A DNA stretch of 64,000 nt from a virus, in the IMG/VR virus record IMGVR_UViG_3300032308_001297, positions 98,365 to 162,364 of that record. One strand, 5' to 3'. Below are positions 36,000-43,199 of this stretch, piece after piece; the first letter of the stretch is position 1, and each line of letters begins with the position of its first letter. The translations under genes and the position numbers were made by a program. Under the pieces are notes generated by a model. That model had not been told where the DNA came from. It was given only the letters and a program-made list of their open reading frames with translations, and made no database searches.

Positions 36000-36206
36000 T
36001 TATTTCGTTTCTCTCAACGACCTCGACAATATATTTATCTTTTTCCAACTCAACTGTCCTTCAGTGGAATAACCAATATAGACTTCGCCTGTTTCCATAT
36101 CAGTAAGTTTCCACTTTTCAGGACATTTAGTTTTGACTGTTAAAATTTTAGATTGTTCTAATTCTAATACTTCTTCTCCAGAAAGTAAAGTTCTTTTTTT
36201 CATCAT
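36000..36206 (-). CDS. Small protein, 68 aa
   Basis: Encodes KKRTLLSGEEVLELEQSKIL, TVKTKCPEKWKLTDMETGEV and YIGYSTEGQLSWKKINIL; a small beta-rich fold is likely. Starts two bases after the oxygenase stop and ends at the tmRNA acceptor piece. Unknown function. Confidence 0.5.
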   Translation of the reverse strand: MMKKRTLLSGEEVLELEQSKILTVKTKCPEKWKLTDMETGEVYIGYSTEGQLSWKKINILSRSLRETK

Positions 36207-36208
36207 TT

Positions 36209-36805
36209 CTAAACCATTGTGCTGAAATTAAACCATCCAGTTAATATATATTTTTCTTGAGTTGGAGAAGGAATACCTCTATGTGTGAATGTCCAATCAG
36301 TTGGCCAAATTATAGTTAAGCCCTTTTCTGGTTTTATTTTCAATTTCTGATAGAAGAACTCTGTTTCTCCAGCATCAGTAACATCATTAAGATATGTAGT
36401 AAATACTAAATGCCTGGAAACTTCAGGTTGTAAACCGTTTTTCCTTTCTGTATGCCACATAAAATATCCACCAGCCGGAGCATAATATTGCACGTTTGGG
36501 ATTTGATGGATATTCCATGGTCCAGTGTCTTCACAATATGTATATTTTTCTTTATATAGATCTAAACATTTTTTTAGTTCAATAAGATATCTGTTACATA
36601 AAACATCATCGCCAATAAAAGGACAATCTATGCTGTCTTTCTTAGATTGATCGACTATCAATTCGCCTTGTTTGGTGCTATTAAATCCGCCTTGATGTTT
36701 TTTATCCGAATTTTTAAAAAACTCGATAACATCATCGCAAATTTTTGTTTCAATATACCAACCGCCAATGAAATTATCAAGACTATTTACGAGATGTTGT
36801 TTCAT
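36209..36805 (-). CDS. 2OG-Fe(II) oxygenase-like protein (prolyl hydroxylase type)
   Basis: 198 aa. Double-stranded beta-helix pattern: QYYAPAGGYFMWHTERKNG supplies HxE in place of the usual HxD; RHLVFTTYLNDVTDAGETEF is the central strand; FTHRGIPSPTQEKYILTGWF gives the distal His and a basic 2OG-binding residue. Similar proteins in phages are annotated as prolyl 4-hydroxylase-like. Substrate unknown. One of seven such genes in this window. Confidence 0.78.
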   Translation of the reverse strand: MKQHLVNSLDNFIGGWYIETKICDDVIEFFKNSDKKHQGGFNSTKQGELIVDQSKKDSIDCPFIGDDVLCNRYLIELKKCLDLYKEKYTYCEDTGPWNIHQIPNVQYYAPAGGYFMWHTERKNGLQPEVSRHLVFTTYLNDVTDAGETEFFYQKLKIKPEKGLTIIWPTDWTFTHRGIPSPTQEKYILTGWFNFSTMV

Positions 36806-36877
36806 TGAACTTGATTCTCAAACTCTTCCATTTGCGGAGCGGCAACACCACGATGATCTACTGAGCCATTGTGTTTA

Positions 36878-36988
36878 TTAATTACACGGATTTCTCGTAT
36901 TGTCTCTGGCGATACATTCGGCGTATTTAATAGTACTACAACCAACAACGCTAAGACTAAGAAACACCAATAGCATTAATTTCTTCAT
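36878..36988 (-). CDS. Small lipoprotein, spanin-like (36 aa)
   Basis: Encodes MKKLMLLVFLSLSVVGCSTI, KYAECIARDNTRNPCN. The N-terminus is a lipoprotein signal with lipobox VVGC, so lipid-modified at Cys17. Size and type fit an outer-membrane spanin (Rz1-like), but no overlapping Rz gene is evident. Start overlaps the upstream stop (ATGA). Confidence 0.6.
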   Translation of the reverse strand: MKKLMLLVFLSLSVVGCSTIKYAECIARDNTRNPCN

Positions 36989-37245
36989 TTTAAGATCTCC
37001 GTTAATGTATCTAAATCGCCTACATATTGGCCGTTCTTATAAGCCATAGGACGATTTTCGTCTAAACCAGCATGACGAATAAATGCTAACATGATTGAAT
37101 ATGCAGCAAAAAATTTTGGTTCTATACCAGTTTTATTTTTTATCAACGTCATTATTTCGTCAGTTTCTTGGTTATAAACTGCGCCAATAACCGACCATCT
37201 ATCAGCCGTTTTATTCACCCTTTGAGTTCTCCAAATTTGGTTCAT
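36985..37245 (-). CDS. Small protein, 86 aa, unknown
   Basis: From the ATG at 37245 (AGGCAGAAAATC upstream); a longer frame to 37284 exists but overlaps the previous gene more. Encodes NQIWRTQRVNKTADRWSVIG, AVYNQETDEIMTLIKNKTGI, FFAAYSIMLAFIRHAGLDEN, YVGDLDTLTEILK. Its stop overlaps the lipoprotein start. Unknown. Confidence 0.5.
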   Translation of the reverse strand: MNQIWRTQRVNKTADRWSVIGAVYNQETDEIMTLIKNKTGIEPKFFAAYSIMLAFIRHAGLDENRPMAYKNGQYVGDLDTLTEILK

Positions 37246-37453
37246 GATTTTCTGCCTGAACACCATCCATCGAGAACCACTCATCTGATCCTTGACGTTG
37301 ATACTGGATATCCTGCATAGGAACCATTACCATTTCTTTTGTCTGAGGATGAACCATCATCTTCTGAAATACTACAATTCGCATATCAACGATTGGTTCT
37401 TTTGTCTTTAATCCACCAGTAGAAACTGAATTACCATCTGCACCTAAAATCAT
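37211..37453 (-). CDS. Small protein, 80 aa, unknown
   Basis: Met/Gln-rich (ILGADGNSVSTGGLKTKEPI, VVFQKMMVHPQTKEMVMVPM, DIQYQRQGSDEWFSM). Overlaps the preceding gene by four bases (ATGA) and the following one by about 35. No family recognised; the overlaps argue for coupled translation. Confidence 0.5.
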   Translation of the reverse strand: MILGADGNSVSTGGLKTKEPIVDMRIVVFQKMMVHPQTKEMVMVPMQDIQYQRQGSDEWFSMDGVQAENHEPNLENSKGE

Positions 37454-37815
37454 ACCTTTTGTCCTCTCACTTTATCAAGTAATTTAGAAAGAAATTCAAT
37501 AGCAGAATCGTTAAATGTAACATTATGAATAACGCTTGTTACGCAGTATTTTTCAGCTGTAAGAGCGTTACCATCTTTTGGTTTATTATATTCAACAGTA
37601 ACTGCACGACGATCATTAGAGATGAGAACTTCTTGAGTTTTACCTGTAGTGGTTTCTCCAGCGTACACTGTTGCAAGATGGTTATCATCAATATACTTCA
37701 TAAACTCTTTATTCGGATAGCACTTATATTCTGGCTTTGCTTCTTGTGCAATAGCAATAGATAATCCAAGCATTATACCAACAAGGATACCATATATGTA
37801 TAAACCTTTAGTCAT
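37450..37815 (-). CDS. Secreted small protein with signal peptide, 121 aa
   Basis: Residues 1-23 form a signal peptide (GLYIYGILVGIMLGLSIAIA, then QEAKPEYK). The mature part has two cysteines (YKCYP and KYCVTSV) that may pair, and beta-rich segments (HLATVYAGETTTGKTQEVLI, SNDRRAVTVEYNKP). Ribosome binding site AGGAGAAAAT. Possibly a periplasmic protein acting on the envelope; unknown family. Confidence 0.55.
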   Translation of the reverse strand: MTKGLYIYGILVGIMLGLSIAIAQEAKPEYKCYPNKEFMKYIDDNHLATVYAGETTTGKTQEVLISNDRRAVTVEYNKPKDGNALTAEKYCVTSVIHNVTFNDSAIEFLSKLLDKVRGQKV

Positions 37816-37823
37816 ATTTTCTC

Positions 37824-38057
37824 CTATTCTACATCAATCACAGCATTTACACTGAGGCATGTATGTTTCCATTTATTATTTTTATAATCAAAATGAAATA
37901 TATGAGGTAATTCAATTCCTCCAGCATCTCTACAAGTTTCGTCAGAAGATTTGTTTACCTTTAAATGGTCATACATAGGAATAAACAGACCTATTGACAA
38001 AAGTAATATTCCATTCAAAAATATTATCATTAATAATGGATCTATAGATCTCATCAC
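37824..38057 (-). CDS. Small membrane protein, 77 aa
   Basis: A transmembrane helix at about residues 7-28 (PLLMIIFLNGILLLSIGLFI), then a soluble part with two cysteines (DETCRDAGG and KHTCLS). Layout fits a single-pass protein with an outside domain. Overlaps the 374-aa gene by four bases. Unknown. Confidence 0.5.
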   Translation of the reverse strand: MMRSIDPLLMIIFLNGILLLSIGLFIPMYDHLKVNKSSDETCRDAGGIELPHIFHFDYKNNKWKHTCLSVNAVIDVE

Positions 38058-39178
38058 ATTACCCTCAACAATATGGTGTTCTCGTTAATACGAGACTGTA
38101 GCGTCGCATTGTGTTTGAGTTCTTGATCAATCTTTCGCAGAATGATTTTTCCAGCAGATTGTACCTTTTTAACGATCTCTTCCGGTTTCCGACCAGTTCG
38201 CAGGGTAAAGGACGATGCTTCATCGAATTTAACGATCGAAGCCCCCTTAACATCAAGACCTCCTCGGTCAAGCGCCCGAAATACTGAGAGAGTCTTATAC
38301 TTAGTATTGAACGTCCAAAGTTCTTGCGCACCAATGATTTTCTCAGGGTTGAGTGACGCAATTTTGAACGTATTATCTTCTTTCTGATACTTGAACGATT
38401 TAAGTTTCTTCTCAACTGACTGGACTCTCGGTTTACGTGGGCTACGAGTTTTTTTCGTAACATTCGCATATTTTGACGCATCGTCACACATCGTGTTATA
38501 GAACTCGATGAGTTTCTTAATCTCATTCTTCTTAAACGATTTATAACCTTCTTTGAGTTGCGGATCTTCACCATCATACGCCTCAATCAACTCATCTAAT
38601 ACTGGTGCTAATTTTGCGATAATGGAAGAAGCATACGTTGCAGGAATATTGTTCGACTGCAGCCAAGTATATAAAGAAAATTCTTCGTTCTTATAGATAT
38701 AATCGTCAATCAACCCTTCAATCTCGCCTAAAATATCATGCGTCTTTTCACGCATTCTGTCTTGGATAGAAACTATCGGTTTACCGATTTCCGTATTTAC
38801 TAAGTCTGGCTTAGTCTTTTTAAACATATTTATAATTTTATTGTTAACAAATTCCATCGTATTCTCTGATGGTTTGTATCCACGAGAGATCATACGACAC
38901 AACCAAGCAGCTGTTAAAGGAATATCATTATCAGAAATGCTAGATAATTTCTTCACCAAATCTGGTTTACCAGTATTCTTAAAATAATCTTTAAGATATT
39001 CTCTAGCTTCTGAAACATTGGACATGTAATTATACCAATTAAGACATGTCGCTAAATGAACGCCATCAACAATAATTGGCTCGTCGCCAAGATGTTTACG
39101 ATTAACCAAATATTGTTCCGAACGAGTAGTTCTAACGACTTTTGGTTTACGTTTAACAAGTGCAGGGCGACGAGCCAT
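38054..39178 (-). CDS. Conserved phage hypothetical protein, 374 aa
   Basis: ATG at 39178 follows GGAGGATAAT. N-terminus basic (RRPALVKRKPKVVRTTRSEQ). The rest is mostly helical: YNYMSNVSEAREYLKDYFKN, RMREKTHDILGEIEGLIDDY, LQSNNIPATYASSIIAKLAP, then a beta-containing C-terminal domain (FKIASLNPEKIIGAQELWTF, KYKTLSVFRALDRGG). It resembles proteins of T4-like phages without known function; a DNA-associated role is possible from the basic end. A strong early promoter is located upstream. Confidence 0.55.
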   Translation of the reverse strand: MARRPALVKRKPKVVRTTRSEQYLVNRKHLGDEPIIVDGVHLATCLNWYNYMSNVSEAREYLKDYFKNTGKPDLVKKLSSISDNDIPLTAAWLCRMISRGYKPSENTMEFVNNKIINMFKKTKPDLVNTEIGKPIVSIQDRMREKTHDILGEIEGLIDDYIYKNEEFSLYTWLQSNNIPATYASSIIAKLAPVLDELIEAYDGEDPQLKEGYKSFKKNEIKKLIEFYNTMCDDASKYANVTKKTRSPRKPRVQSVEKKLKSFKYQKEDNTFKIASLNPEKIIGAQELWTFNTKYKTLSVFRALDRGGLDVKGASIVKFDEASSFTLRTGRKPEEIVKKVQSAGKIILRKIDQELKHNATLQSRINENTILLRVM

Positions 39179-39200
39179 ATTATCCTCCAAGTTATATTGT

Positions 39201-39229
39201 ATTATAACTTAGTTTTTACAAAAAGTCAA
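39201..39229 (-). promoter_or_regulatory. Early sigma70-like promoter
   Basis: Minus strand TTGACT (39229-39224), 17-base spacer starting TTTTT, TATAAT (39206-39201), 23 bp before the 374-aa gene. Confidence 0.75.
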
Positions 39230-40194
39230 GCAGCTTCTGCCATCTCGACAGCTAGTTCAAGAGCCTTTGTCTTTAGACCCTTATTGTAACCATACCAAGC
39301 AGATTGGATACGAGAGTCTGCAGAACGACCGATAACGTGATCAGTCATGAAAGTAACAGCGTTAAATGGCTGCCACCAGCTACCCTGAGCGAATTCCGAA
39401 CCAGGTTGAGTGTCGATAATGCTGAGGGCGATATCGGCATTCTTAGAGCGTTTACCTTCTTCAGGACTCTTAGAGTTAAGAGGGAAGATACGCTCGAAGT
39501 ATTCAACAATAGATTCAGTCTTAGCCTTCTTAGAACCAAGGAACTGAGCCATCTCCTTATACTTCTGCAACTTGTCAGTAGCAATACCAAGCATATCCTT
39601 CACATCAGAGGCAACGAATTGCTTACGATGCGAAATCTTAACCATACGCTCTACCTTCGAGTTGAGAGACAGAGTAAGAGTATTATTACAGACCACTCGA
39701 ATAGGAGTAAACCGTACGTCTGTAGAAAATCCATACTTATGGAAGTTAGAAAAGAGAAGATAAGAGTCAATTTTATCCCCCTTAAACAATTCAAAAGACT
39801 CTTTAACCTTGGCTAGACCCCAAACGATCTGACCATCTTTCAGCGAACCAGCAGTATGCATCTCCATATCGCCAGCCATAACGAATTCGTTGAAGAAGTC
39901 AAATGCTTCTGCATTCTGCACAGGATTCCAGTCGTCAGAAACAACATCAAGTAGTTTCTTATCCTTTGAACGAATAAGAGCAGATTGTTTAGTTTCAACA
40001 ACACTATCTGGATCATTTTCGTCGAGGATAGCAAAAGTAGGATATTTCTGCACTGTCCAATTAAGACCAGCAGCCTCGAGCATCTGCTCCGGAGTTAGAT
40101 CCGCTGGAACCTTAATACCAAGACCATGCCAAGGAACATCCCCAGCATAAGCCATCTGAGCAACACCATCAATCTCTTCAATCATATGAGCCAT
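39226..40194 (-). CDS. DUF932 family phage/plasmid-like protein
   Basis: 322 aa, full length. Pattern of the family: AYAGDVPWHGLGIKVPADLT, QNAEAFDFFNEFVMAGDMEM, HTAGSLKDGQIVWGLAKVKE, FTPIRVVCNNTLTLSL, and VTFMTDHVIGRSADSRIQSA followed by WYG. DUF932 proteins are common in phages and plasmids; function unknown, possibly in DNA metabolism. It has its own early promoter. Confidence 0.82.
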   Translation of the reverse strand: MAHMIEEIDGVAQMAYAGDVPWHGLGIKVPADLTPEQMLEAAGLNWTVQKYPTFAILDENDPDSVVETKQSALIRSKDKKLLDVVSDDWNPVQNAEAFDFFNEFVMAGDMEMHTAGSLKDGQIVWGLAKVKESFELFKGDKIDSYLLFSNFHKYGFSTDVRFTPIRVVCNNTLTLSLNSKVERMVKISHRKQFVASDVKDMLGIATDKLQKYKEMAQFLGSKKAKTESIVEYFERIFPLNSKSPEEGKRSKNADIALSIIDTQPGSEFAQGSWWQPFNAVTFMTDHVIGRSADSRIQSAWYGYNKGLKTKALELAVEMAEAA

Positions 40195-40230
40195 AACAAA
40201 GATCCTTCACTGTTTTCATCTTATAGTATT

Positions 40231-40259
40231 ATATTACCTCGATCTTTTAAAAAAGTCAA
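40231..40259 (-). promoter_or_regulatory. Early sigma70-like promoter
   Basis: Minus strand TTGACT (40259-40254), 17-base spacer TTTTTTAAAAGATCGAGG-like, TAATAT (40236-40231), 37 bp before the DUF932 gene. Confidence 0.7.
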
Positions 40260-40267
40260 ACTCTTTT

Positions 40268-40492
40268 TTAGATCGCAGAGGAGATAATAATAGCCTTATC
40301 AATAGTATATTTGTGTTGGAACCTAAAACCTTCTAACCACTCTTTTTGTCTATAGAGCTCTTTTTGCACTTTTTTCTCGTCTTCCTGGTCCACAGAAAGA
40401 TAATCATAAGGACAGTCTTCAACAGATCCGCCATTATTGTAATGTAGTTTACCTTCTTCAAAGAACTGATTGGTGTATTGCCAGTCGTTCAT
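40268..40492 (-). CDS. Small protein with RMF/CrpP-like pattern, 74 aa
   Basis: Encodes WQYTNQFFEEGKLHYNNGGS, VEDCPYDYL, KELYRQKEWLEGFRFQHKYT. The CPY...R..WL.GF arrangement recalls ribosome-modulation-factor/CrpP-fold small phage proteins; weak call. One base from the next gene upstream. Confidence 0.45.
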   Translation of the reverse strand: MNDWQYTNQFFEEGKLHYNNGGSVEDCPYDYLSVDQEDEKKVQKELYRQKEWLEGFRFQHKYTIDKAIIISSAI

Positions 40493-40493
40493 A

Positions 40494-40712
40494 TTATTCC
40501 TCTTCTTTTACTTCAGGTTTAACTTTTACAGATTTACGATCAACATTTTTAAAATTTTCTGGATGTTTTAGGATTTCTGCTAGAAAAAGAACAGCCTCTT
40601 TAATCTCTTCAGAGTTATAATCTGCAGCTATCTTTTCTTCACGAAGCCATGCACTCAAAAGACAATACGCCTCATTGGCTGCATAATAACTAATTTTATT
40701 ATCAATAAACAT
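40494..40712 (-). CDS. Small protein, 72 aa, unknown
   Basis: Helical (SYYAANEAYCLLSAWLREEK, IKEAVLFLAEILKHPENF) with a Lys/Val/Glu tail. In a tight leftward operon of small genes. No family recognised. Confidence 0.5.
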   Translation of the reverse strand: MFIDNKISYYAANEAYCLLSAWLREEKIAADYNSEEIKEAVLFLAEILKHPENFKNVDRKSVKVKPEVKEEE

Positions 40713-40723
40713 ATCTTAATCCC

Positions 40724-41044
40724 TTAATCTTTAAAAGAAAAATAAGAATCTATTACAGTACAAAGTTGTGGTTCAAGAGCGTCATAATGCTCTCTATCCA
40801 TAATACCACAAAGAATATCTTGATAATCTTCTGGATCTAGGAATTGTTTACACATTTCTAGATAATCAAATCGTGTTTTAGGTTCCTCAACAGGAATACC
40901 ATTGATATTAGGTCCAGTATATCTTTTTATCTCTTCTGCAACATGAGTAGCGATTACGAGTTTAGCCTTGTCCACGTAATCTTTCATTGCTTCGAGTTCT
41001 AATTGTTTCTTAGACTTAGGAAAAGGAATAACTTCTGCACTCAT
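40724..41044 (-). CDS. Small conserved-looking phage protein, 106 aa
   Basis: Begins SAEVIPFPKSKKQLELEAMK; helical acidic remainder (FDYLEMCKQFLDPEDYQDIL, LCTVIDSYFSF). The IPFP start is common in phage early proteins of cyanophage-like viruses. Function unknown. Confidence 0.5.
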   Translation of the reverse strand: MSAEVIPFPKSKKQLELEAMKDYVDKAKLVIATHVAEEIKRYTGPNINGIPVEEPKTRFDYLEMCKQFLDPEDYQDILCGIMDREHYDALEPQLCTVIDSYFSFKD

Positions 41045-41048
41045 GGTT

Positions 41049-41204
41049 TTATCTTTCCTGGCACTTTACGCCAAATTTGGCATCGGCTCCCATGACTTTA
41101 CCATGAAGAGTTCCAATATGACACGCCTTCGGTTCAATCTCTACTTGATGCTCCTGACAAACTCCGCTGACGCACATAAAGACAATTGCTGTTATCAATT
41201 TCAT
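41049..41204 (-). CDS. Small Cys-rich, possibly secreted protein, about 51 aa
   Basis: ATG at 41204 after AGGAGATATATAA. Encodes KLITAIVFMCVSGVCQEHQV, EIEPKACHIGTLHGKVMGAD and AKFGVKCQER. A short hydrophobic N-terminus and four cysteines suggest a secreted or lipid-linked peptide, though the lipobox is not clear. It overlaps or abuts the genes on either side. Confidence 0.5.
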   Translation of the reverse strand: MKLITAIVFMCVSGVCQEHQVEIEPKACHIGTLHGKVMGADAKFGVKCQER

Positions 41205-41732
41205 TTATATATCTCCTATTACACGGAACTTGTAAGCAATACTTATTCTCATAGACTTACAATGAACCGTAGGTTCGAGAGGACAATGCGGCATTTTAGA
41301 ATTGAAAAGAACTGCCGAATTGCTCTTTGGAAAGATATTTTCGATAATCTTTCCACCTGTTTGCATAAGAATAAGATGACCACCATATTCTGGTTTCCAA
41401 TTCTTATGATGATAATACACTAATGTGTAATATTCACCTTCAGTTTCTTCTAATACGTCAACATGAGGGATACCACATTGACCGTGCGTATTACCGTTGG
41501 CGTATATTTTTATGGTTTCAATTTTTTTATTGAGAAATTTTTCTATCTTTGTTTTAAACAAATTTTCTATTAACAAAGAAGTTGATAGATTTTTGTCCCA
41601 ATGATAGATAGGCTCTTGAACTTCAGGTATTGAAGAGCCTACCAATTCCCAGCTATACATTTTAAATTCTTTGTCGAGAATATTTCTTTCTTCTTGCGTA
41701 AGAAATTCTTCATCGACAAAAATATCACGCAT
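41205..41732 (-). CDS. 2OG-Fe(II) oxygenase-like protein
   Basis: 175 aa. HxD in GIPHVDVLEETEGEYYTLVY, then GGHLIL strand, FPKSNSAVLFNSKMPHCPLE with the distal His and CKSMRISIAYKF with the 2OG-binding Arg. This fits a compact prolyl-hydroxylase-like oxygenase. Adjacent to a second oxygenase gene with a one-base overlap, so likely made together. Substrate unknown. Confidence 0.75.
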   Translation of the reverse strand: MRDIFVDEEFLTQEERNILDKEFKMYSWELVGSSIPEVQEPIYHWDKNLSTSLLIENLFKTKIEKFLNKKIETIKIYANGNTHGQCGIPHVDVLEETEGEYYTLVYYHHKNWKPEYGGHLILMQTGGKIIENIFPKSNSAVLFNSKMPHCPLEPTVHCKSMRISIAYKFRVIGDI

Positions 41733-42340
41733 TATACTTGAAACTTAAATGTTCCTGTAATGCTTGTTCTATAAGTTTCATTCTTAAAACAAGGTCTCAC
41801 AGCATGTTGCAATTCACACGGAAAAAGAATGAAATTATTATTCCAATCTTCATTGACAGAAATTACGTATTCTTTCATTTTTCCTAACACGTCTGTATAA
41901 TATAGGGAAAAATTAGAATTTTTTTCTTCTGTTGGCTTGATGAAAGAAGGAGTAACCTTCAGACCAACATCAATCCATACAATAAACGAAAAAATACCAT
42001 CATGCTTATGAGGAAGGTTACATTCATGACGATCCAAAAAATTCACCATAAGAGTATCTAATACCAATGGAGCGCCATTAGTAAGATAATTAATCTCGCT
42101 TTCATAACCAAATGTATTTAAATAAGCTGAAACGTAAGGTAGGAGTAGTTTTTCTGCATGATGTTTTGATTTATAAAGATCGTAATCTTTAGAAATTATT
42201 CTTCTACCAGAAGATCTTAACTCTTCTTTAACGTCTTCTAGCTCAAGAATTTCATTCTTGATAGGAGCCAAGTCTCCATCAGAAAATTCTGACTGAATGA
42301 ATCCATAATTAGGAAACGTATTAACGACATACTCTTGCAT
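41732..42340 (-). CDS. 2OG-Fe(II) oxygenase-like protein (putative phage 2OG family)
   Basis: 202 aa. Key block: NLPHKHDGIFSFIVWIDVGL with HxH-D, then NNFILFPCELQHAVRPCFKN with the distal His, and ETYRTSITGTFKF with an Arg. A long N-terminal helical part precedes it. The pattern is that of phage proteins often named putative 2OG-Fe(II) oxygenase. Directly upstream of another oxygenase. Confidence 0.75.
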   Translation of the reverse strand: MQEYVVNTFPNYGFIQSEFSDGDLAPIKNEILELEDVKEELRSSGRRIISKDYDLYKSKHHAEKLLLPYVSAYLNTFGYESEINYLTNGAPLVLDTLMVNFLDRHECNLPHKHDGIFSFIVWIDVGLKVTPSFIKPTEEKNSNFSLYYTDVLGKMKEYVISVNEDWNNNFILFPCELQHAVRPCFKNETYRTSITGTFKFQV

Positions 42341-42341
42341 T

Positions 42342-42527
42342 TCATTTTACCTCATTTTTAATTTCTACAAAATACTTTTTCAATTCAGGAGAAGCGTTAG
42401 ATAAAGTAGACCCACAAACTCCTATTCTGATTAACTGAGATAATTCAGTTATTTCATCTATAGATATCGTATCATCTGGTTTAAATTCAAACAAAGTTGT
42501 TTGATCAAATTTTGGTTTCTTTTTCAA
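42342..42527 (-). CDS. Small protein, 61 aa, unknown
   Basis: Encodes KKKPKFDQTTLFEFKPDDTI, SIDEITELSQLIRIGVCGST, ASPELKKYFVEIKNEVK. Ribosome binding site AAAGGTGAAC. Sits between the tRNA-Thr and an oxygenase gene with a one-base gap. No family recognised. Confidence 0.5.
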   Translation of the reverse strand: MKKKPKFDQTTLFEFKPDDTISIDEITELSQLIRIGVCGSTLSNASPELKKYFVEIKNEVK

Positions 42528-42542
42528 AGTTCACCTTTTTAG

Positions 42543-42618
42543 TGGTGCTGGCGGAGAGAGTCGAACTCCCGACCTACTGATTACTAATCAGTTGCTCTAC
42601 CAACTGAGCTACGCCAGC
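42543..42618 (-). tRNA. tRNA-Thr with AGU anticodon, CCA encoded
   Basis: 76 bases. Acceptor GCTGGCG pairs with CGCCAGC, discriminator A and encoded CCA. D-arm GCTCAGTTGGTAGAGC, anticodon arm ACTGA-TTAGTAA-TCAGT with anticodon AGT, T-arm CGGGAG-TTCGACT-CTC. A34 in threonine tRNA is rare in bacteria and would need deamination to inosine or direct pairing with ACU. The 5' end overlaps the stop end of the neighbouring gene by 10 bases. Confidence 0.9.
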
Positions 42619-43199
42619 TTATATTCAGTATCTTCACTCTTCACAGTAATATCAATTCTACTAAAAAACATAGTAAAAGTCAATCTTGAAGTTTCTTCTT
42701 CTCCGAAACCACACATAGCTGAATGTTTGAGTTTAGATTTATATAATACTAATCTATTATATTTGTTTTCTACATATTCTATTTTATCATCCTCTAGATA
42801 TATCATTGTACCGCTATTAATCGGAGGATCTTCATTAAGATAAACAACTCCAGCGTATATACATTTTGGGTCTTTATGAATCCAACCATTTTCGAATATA
42901 CACGTTTTATCTAATCTATGGAAAAAGAAAGTTCCTTCCCAATTATAATTATAAGAAAATTTATCGTAAGCATCGATGAAACAAGAATTAATTACATCAT
43001 TTATTAACAAATCTGCTTTTTCACCGTGATCTTTAGAAATTTTATGGAGAGGAAATGTTCTTTTTCCTCTCCAATAAGTTTTTCTTTCGTCGGTAAATCG
43101 ATGTGTATTATTTTCTCCGTATCTTTGTAAGTTTGCCCATTTTACAATTTCTTCTGGATACCGGAAAATGTCATCAATTACGTGAACGTCTTTTAACAT
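42609..43199 (-). CDS. 2OG oxygenase-like protein, DUF6445 type
   Basis: 196 aa. HxD in FENGWIHKDPKCIYAGVVYL, then NEDPPINSGTMIYLE, NRLVLYKSKLKHSAMCGFGE with distal His and SRLTFTMFF with Arg. Related in pattern to the partial gene at 63487. Its last codons lie inside the tRNA-Thr gene. Substrate unknown. Confidence 0.7.
   Translation of the reverse strand: MLKDVHVIDDIFRYPEEIVKWANLQRYGENNTHRFTDERKTYWRGKRTFPLHKISKDHGEKADLLINDVINSCFIDAYDKFSYNYNWEGTFFFHRLDKTCIFENGWIHKDPKCIYAGVVYLNEDPPINSGTMIYLEDDKIEYVENKYNRLVLYKSKLKHSAMCGFGEEETSRLTFTMFFSRIDITVKSEDTEYKLA

Larger units (their letters stand above)
35782..36000 (-). ncRNA. ssrA: Phage-encoded circularly permuted two-piece tmRNA
   Basis: Acceptor piece first: T-arm TCGGG-GGCAGTA-CCCGA, acceptor strand CTGGTCC, then encoded ACCA ending at 35961. 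After a 23-base intervening loop comes the coding piece at 35937, starting GGGCCAG, which pairs with CTGGTCC over 7 bp (one G-U), then AAATAGGATCGACTGG as in tmRNA D-loops. The tag frame at 35874-35827 reads ANDNDASFGTFALAA then TGA. Tags starting ANDN and ending ALAA, and the permuted two-piece layout, are typical of Alphaproteobacteria. A hairpin (GCAAGTTGT/ACAACTTGC, 35782-35813) followed by TTTT closes the gene. Exact 5' end of the acceptor piece is uncertain and may lie in the preceding gene's 3' end. Confidence 0.9.

Noticed and set aside
35720-36072. Three short rightward frames of about 60-70 codons.
   Set aside because: They run antisense through tRNA-Arg and tmRNA, whose structures are unambiguous.
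38065-38586. A 173-residue Arg/Leu/Ser-rich leftward frame inside the 374-aa gene.
   Set aside because: Out-of-frame shadow of the real gene, with biased composition and no ribosome binding site.
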